Shown here: positions 59,953-64,000 of the stretch, piece by piece
How the letters are laid out: each line of letters begins with the position of its first letter
Position numbering within the stretch: position 1 is the stretch's first letter
DNA from: Candidatus Eiseniibacteriota bacterium
GTDB taxonomy: Bacteria; Eisenbacteria; RBG-16-71-46; CAIMUX01
Direction: 5' to 3'
NCBI GenBank assembly: GCA_016712505.1
Contig: JADJQY010000016.1
Location: 32,681 to 96,680, forward strand
Length of the DNA: 64,000 nt
Translations under genes and position numbers: made by a program
The notes under the pieces: model-generated
Databases searched by the model: none
Seen by the model: only the letters and a program-made list of their open reading frames with translations
Told to the model about the DNA's origin: nothing

Positions 59953-61536
59953 TCATCGCGTGGCCAACCAGCGCAGATAGTTCGTGTACCGCTGATGCAA
60001 GTACTTCAGCTTGAGGAGATCATCGTAGAGGTGTCCGTAGAGCTTCTTTCCCTTGGACAGCTCGCCGATCACCCGCTCGATCCGCACCAATCGCGCGCGC
60101 GTCTCCGACTCGTTCAGGCCATCCAAGCCCAAGCGGAACTCCTCGTCGAGCAGCCGCACCGCATCGTCGCGGTCGAGATTCAGCCGTTCGTACTCGCCGC
60201 AGGCCAGGTCGAACAGCCGCCGGAGCCATCCGATCCGATCGGAGCGCAGCGAGGCATTCCCCGACGCGGCAAAAAAGGGCGCGTCCGGATCGGCAACCAG
60301 CTTCTCGTGCAGCACGAAGGGGAGCACCTGGCGAACATCCGCCAGCTCGACCACGCGGTTCCCACAGAAGTAGGCCAGCGCTTTGGCATAGACCAGCAGC
60401 GTCATCATGGCCCGAACCGAGAGCCCGTTCTTGGTCTGCGCCCCCAGGTCCTTCAGGCGATCGCGCCCTGTCTCCAGGGCCGACATGGTGTGCCACTCGA
60501 CGCCCGAGAGCCGAACCGTGTCTTTCGTCTTGTACTCGAACACCTCAGCCGCGAACTCGCTGAACTCGAACTGGCTGACGAAAAACTCGATCCGTCGCCT
60601 CACCTCCGGCGCGAGCTCGACGGCGCGGATCTCCTCCCCCATCCGATCGACCTCCGCCTCACTGAAGACGATCTGCCGCGGCAGCAGTTCCTCCGGGCGG
60701 ACGTTGTCCTCGATTCGGGTGAGCAGATCCTCGAGGAAACGCGGATTGAAGGCCAAGGCCTGAACGATCACGTCGATGCGATCGCGCAGCGCCTCGATCA
60801 CCTGGTAGGTGCCGCCTCCCTGCTCGTCGTTCGCGGTCAGGAACCACGCCGACTCGGGACACTCGTGGATGTGATCGAGGATCTCCGCATAGTTGTCTCC
60901 CATCACGGTCAGGAGTGCGCTCTGCGTCCGGGTCGGGATCCGGTTGTACTCATCCACGATCTTGACCCGCATCGAGAGCCAGCTCCGCCAGGAGATCCGG
61001 ATGTCCTCGATCCGCTGGGCGTTCACCAGATCGGCCGGCAGCGGATTCCCGAGCAGGTCGGCGATCGTCATCTGCGGATGACCGTGCTGCATCGCCCGCC
61101 GCACCTCCCGGAGTGGGTACCCCGCGAGGAGTCCCATCAGGAGCGCACTGGCCGTCTTTCCCCGCCCCGGTCCGCCGATGAAGAGGCACTTCCGTCGGGT
61201 GGCAAAGGTGAGCAGCGGCAGCAGGACGAAGCTCGAGTAGCTCTGGGCGGTCGGCAGGATCAGCTTGCTCTTGCTGTCCCCCAGCATGAAGGTCGGCGGT
61301 GGACCGTCCAGGTACTCAATATCGTAGTGCGGCGAGATGACGGCCGTGTTGACGATCCAGAAGTAGGCTTGGCGCAGCCGCTCATCGAGGGCCACTCCCT
61401 GCTCCGCGGGCGCCGTGGCCTCCGCCTCCACCGGTCCCCGGTAGAGATCGGCCACGTCGAAGGTCCGGCTCGGCGCAGCCGGGTGGGGATTGGTCGGCGC
61501 CTGCGAGATCCGTTGAAACAGGTTGAACTTGGCCAT
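59953..61536 (-). CDS. MoxR-family AAA+ ATPase
   Basis: A 527-residue ATPase, longer than the usual 320-350. Walker A is FIGGPGRGKTAS (residues 119-130), Walker B KIVDEYNRIP (Asp195-Glu196), with the sensor 1 WFLTANDEQGGG and an arginine-finger region ALRDRIDV. The N-terminal 95 residues and the C-terminal 200 residues are extra; the latter are helical (FVLHEKLVADPDAP, LLDEEFRLGLDGL, LKLKYLHQRYTNYLRWL). First gene of the minus-strand operon, GAGGAG three bases before the ATG. MoxR ATPases work with vWA partners as chaperones; the vWA protein of this operon is the likely partner. Confidence 0.85.
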   Translation of the reverse strand: MAKFNLFQRISQAPTNPHPAAPSRTFDVADLYRGPVEAEATAPAEQGVALDERLRQAYFWIVNTAVISPHYDIEYLDGPPPTFMLGDSKSKLILPTAQSYSSFVLLPLLTFATRRKCLFIGGPGRGKTASALLMGLLAGYPLREVRRAMQHGHPQMTIADLLGNPLPADLVNAQRIEDIRISWRSWLSMRVKIVDEYNRIPTRTQSALLTVMGDNYAEILDHIHECPESAWFLTANDEQGGGTYQVIEALRDRIDVIVQALAFNPRFLEDLLTRIEDNVRPEELLPRQIVFSEAEVDRMGEEIRAVELAPEVRRRIEFFVSQFEFSEFAAEVFEYKTKDTVRLSGVEWHTMSALETGRDRLKDLGAQTKNGLSVRAMMTLLVYAKALAYFCGNRVVELADVRQVLPFVLHEKLVADPDAPFFAASGNASLRSDRIGWLRRLFDLACGEYERLNLDRDDAVRLLDEEFRLGLDGLNESETRARLVRIERVIGELSKGKKLYGHLYDDLLKLKYLHQRYTNYLRWLATR

Positions 61537-61702
61537 GCGCTCCTCACTCGGTTGAGCACGGAATTTCGCGGAATGGCGCCCGGTTGGCAACGGCGAAGAG
61601 AGGCCGGCTCGAGGAGAGGCGAAAATGCCCCATTGACCCCTTGCCGGATCAGCGGGACGATTGTTCCCCACGGTTCCCCGGCCTCGGCGAAGGAGGCAGA
61701 CG

Positions 61703-62170
61703 ATGAACGAGCTGCATCTGTTCGTGGACAATGACGTGATGCGGGTCACGCTGCGCGGAGTCCCGGATCACCCAGGCGTCGCGGCCGAGGTGTTCAGCGC
61801 CCTCGGCGACCTCGGCCTCAATGTCGATCTGGTAGTGGCCAGCGGCCGGAGCGATCAACGGGCAGACATCTCAGTTGCCGTTCAGGATAGTCATCGGATT
61901 CAGGTGGTGGCCGCACTGAAGGATCTCGCTCCCCGGATCGGCGCCGTGGACACGCTGTATGACATGGAGGTGGCCCTGGTCGGTCTCGCCGGCGCGGACC
62001 TGGCGCCCCAGCCCGGCGTCGCCGGCCGGGTGTTCCGCGCCATCTCGAAGAAGGGGATCAACATCGAGCTGATCTCCACTTCGCTCTCTTCCGTGCTCTG
62101 CCTGATCAACCGTTCCTGGCTGGAGTATGCCGAGGAGGCGATCCGAGAGGAGTTCGGGCTGGCGCGGTAG
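61703..62170 (+). CDS. Stand-alone tandem ACT-domain protein (aspartokinase-regulatory-like)
   Basis: A 155-residue protein made of two ACT domains like the regulatory tail of aspartate kinase: first VTLRGVPDHPGVAAEVFSALGDLGLNVDLVV in parts, second VGLAGADLAPQPGVAGRVFRAISKKGINIELIS in parts, then LINRSWLEYAEEAIREEFGL. In aspartokinase such a pair binds lysine or threonine and Cys/Asn differences set specificity. No kinase domain is present, so it may act as a free amino-acid sensor or as an unlinked regulatory subunit. AGGAGG lies seven bases before the ATG. TTGACC (61633) and GACGAT (61656) with 17 bases between form a weak promoter. Divergent from the MoxR operon; a good terminator follows. 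Confidence 0.8.
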   Translation: MNELHLFVDNDVMRVTLRGVPDHPGVAAEVFSALGDLGLNVDLVVASGRSDQRADISVAVQDSHRIQVVAALKDLAPRIGAVDTLYDMEVALVGLAGADLAPQPGVAGRVFRAISKKGINIELISTSLSSVLCLINRSWLEYAEEAIREEFGLAR

Positions 62171-62180
62171 TGCCCGGTCA

Positions 62181-62226
62181 GACGAGGGGGCGGGCCCAGC
62201 GGTCCGCCCCTCGTCATTTTTCTTTC
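62181..62226 (+). terminator. Intrinsic terminator after the ACT gene
   Basis: gacgagggggcgggcc pairs with ggtccgcccctcgtc (15-16 bp, one bulge and one G-T) with a 4-base loop, directly followed by atttttcttt. A standard Rho-independent terminator ten bases past the stop. Confidence 0.85.
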
Positions 62227-62379
62227 CCTCTACATTCTCCTGCACGCCGCCGATCGAAGTGCACTAGCGTATGTCTTGTCTTGCCGGGGACAGAGGCTCG
62301 CATCGCCAGGCGACGGCTCGCAGGATCGAGCGGTGGCTTTCGGCGATCGGGCCGGGCGTCAAAGCCCCAAGGAGCGAAG

Positions 62380-64000
62380 ATGCGTCGCCCCGGTAGTCGC
62401 GCACGTGAGGTTCGCCTCGTTCCATCTCGCCTGTTCGTTCTGTTCCAGATACTGGTCCCACTCTTCGTCGTGAGCTGGATCGCTGCCGGTTGCGGCACCT
62501 TCATTCCCGACGACACGGCCGACGGGACCCGGCTTGGGAATCGCCGCCCATCCGTCCGGATCACCGCCGGAGCGTCAAACCCCGATTCGATCGGCATCGA
62601 CTACAAGGTCGACTTCCGCTGGCACGGCGTGGACGACGACGGCCTGGTCGCGTTCTATCAGTACGCCGTCGACGACACGATCAGCGAGCGGGCGTGGCAC
62701 GACACCACCAGCTTCTCCTCCCTCTTTCGCGAGGGGCCACGCGCCGACTCCCAGGAGAGACCTCTCCGACTGGCACACCTTCTTCGTCCGCGCCATCGAC
62801 AACGAGTTCAGCGTCTCGAAAGGCGACTATCGGACCTTCAATGCCAAGACCATCGCACCCTCGAGCCGGATCACGTTTCCCGACGTGCGGGACCGAGAAG
62901 CCCCAGAACTGCTGCGGACCTTCGTGGTGCGCTGGGAGGGGGACGATCTCGACAGCTCTCGGCCCGATCGCAAGCCGGTCTACTACGAGTACAAGCTGAT
63001 CGCCCTCAACACCCCCCTCGAACCGGATGAGGTAGTGGTCGCGAAGTTTCACGACGCTGAGAACCTCCTGCTCGACACACTGCGGGTCGGCTCGAAGGTC
63101 GCGTGGATTCGGGTGCCGGAATCACAACGGAGCCTGCTCCTGCGCGAACTCCCGGTCGCCGCCGCCCTCGGGTTCGCAGTCCGCGCGGTGGACGAGGCAG
63201 GCGCGACGGAGCCGATTCTGACCCGCAGCCGAAACTTCATCGCGTTCAACGTGCGCGCCTCCAACGTCGCGCCTTTCGTGACAATCTCCGAGACCTCGAT
63301 CGGCTCGAATGAGTTTCCCCTCGGTGGAGAAGGGGATGGCTTCTGGTCGGTCAGCGTCCCCGCTGGTCGGCCACTCCACTTCCGGTGGACCGGTGATGCC
63401 TCCGCCTACGGCTCCCTGCCCGGCAACTCCAACTACGGTCTCGATCTCGCCGACCCATCCGACGAGACGGCGCGAGACCCCCGCGGCATCGGCGGCTGGA
63501 TCGGCTGGGGCCGCTGGGAGGGAAATCAGGAGCCGTTCATCTTCCCCGCTTCCGAGGGGGAAGCGACCCATGTGCTCTTCGTGAAGATGCGCGACATCTC
63601 CGACGCGGCCTCCTCGGAGCGAATCTGCAAGATCCGAATCAAGGTGGTGGTCTTCACCTTCGACAAGTTCGCCCTGCTCGTGGACGATGCGCGTTGCGCC
63701 AATCCATCCGATCAAACTCACGACGCCTTCCTGATGCAGAATTTCCTCGCCCGCGCGCAGCAGTTCGGGCCGGTCGAGCAGTTCGACTGTTCGGGGACGG
63801 CGCGTCCGAGATCAATTCACCCACACCGCGTGATCTCCCTCTGGAGGTGGTCTCCGCCACCAGCACATCCTCTGGTCGGTTCATTTCAACACCACCGCGA
63901 CGCAGCAGACAGGTCTCAATCGCACGGAGGTTGCGGGCGCCCGGCTCTCCTCCTACCTCGGCGCGGGAGGAAGGCTCTTCATCTTCGGTTCCCAGATCTC
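62380..64000 (+). pseudogene. Large lipoprotein with several frameshifts, cut by the window edge
   Basis: Starts at ATG 62380 behind AGGAG; lipobox FVVSWIAAGCGTFIP. The first frame (VDFRWHGVDDDGLVAFYQYA) is sound to about 62735, then coding continues in the next frame (LSDWHTFFVRAIDNEFSVSK ... DVRDREAPELLRTF, FVRWEG-like Ig/FN3 pieces, GWIGWGRWEGNQEPFIF) to about 63787, then LFGDGASEINSPTPRDLPLE in another, then from about 63860 HILWSVHFNTTATQQTG ... LSSYLGAGGRLFIFGSQ to the edge. So at least three single-base shifts are needed. The pattern fits an FN3/Ig-like surface lipoprotein whose C-terminal half resembles proteins ending in a ThuA/'GGRLFIFG' glutamine-amidotransferase-like fold. Either a decayed gene or low-quality sequence. 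Confidence 0.6.

Noticed and set aside
1..64000. tRNA, rRNA, CRISPR array, IS element or integrase
   Set aside because: Searched by eye for cloverleaf ends, regularly spaced repeats, transposase-like proteins and terminal inverted repeats; none seen.

Overview
This is a high-GC bacterial chromosome segment, probably from an uncultured FCB-group lineage (Candidatus Eisenbacteria, Krumholzibacteriota or Latescibacterota-like). The taxonomic clue is four large secreted proteins that end in the same FlgD/type-IX-like C-terminal sorting domain (PNP near its start, a 'DVRGR/DPTGRRV'-type strand, then 'G-V-Y-F/W-x-A-R' and a basic end), together with dense Shine-Dalgarno-led genes and many alarm-type histidine kinases. 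This is inference; no rRNA or ribosomal protein marker is present. No tRNA, rRNA, CRISPR array, IS element or prophage was seen.

Layout. 0-6 kb: a truncated membrane glycosyltransferase-like protein, a nitrobindin-like protein, a LOG-family nucleotide-binding protein, a SprT-like protein, a dicarboxylate/amino-acid symporter coupled to pdxH. 6-12 kb: a FIST sensor with a hybrid histidine kinase, then a tight thiDEL thiamine operon. 12-17 kb: a secreted protein, a frameshifted emfourin-like lipoprotein, a GT39-like/TPR membrane protein, and a beta-helix protein of lower GC. 17-25 kb: a frameshifted SWIM-SNF2 helicase, two paralogous outer-membrane barrels, a PAS histidine kinase. 24.8-38.3 kb: a B3/B4-domain protein and the secreted-enzyme cluster (M28 peptidase, BNR propeller, M36 metalloprotease, S8 subtilase) with a GNAT enzyme and a lipoprotein between them. 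38.3-44.2 kb: a TPR-CHAT caspase-like protein, then a YfiR-family protein coupled to a hybrid kinase. 44.4-52.5 kb: a complete kdp potassium operon in the order (27-aa ORF)-kdpF-A-B-C-D-E on the minus strand. 52.6-61.5 kb: one compact minus-strand gene run, MoxR ATPase - two unknowns - HExxH/vWA protein - radical SAM - unknown - PaaK-like adenylating enzyme - pnuC - nadR. 61.7-64 kb: a stand-alone tandem-ACT protein and a broken lipoprotein that runs off the end.

The most unusual feature is the MoxR/vWA-peptidase/radical-SAM/adenylate-ligase run at 54.2-61.5 kb; its genes overlap or abut, so they are probably made together, and I do not recognise the combination as a described system. A second theme is frameshifts: four genes need between one and three single-base shifts to read through, at least two of them in short G/C runs, so either assembly errors or gene decay must be considered before any of these genes is called dead.
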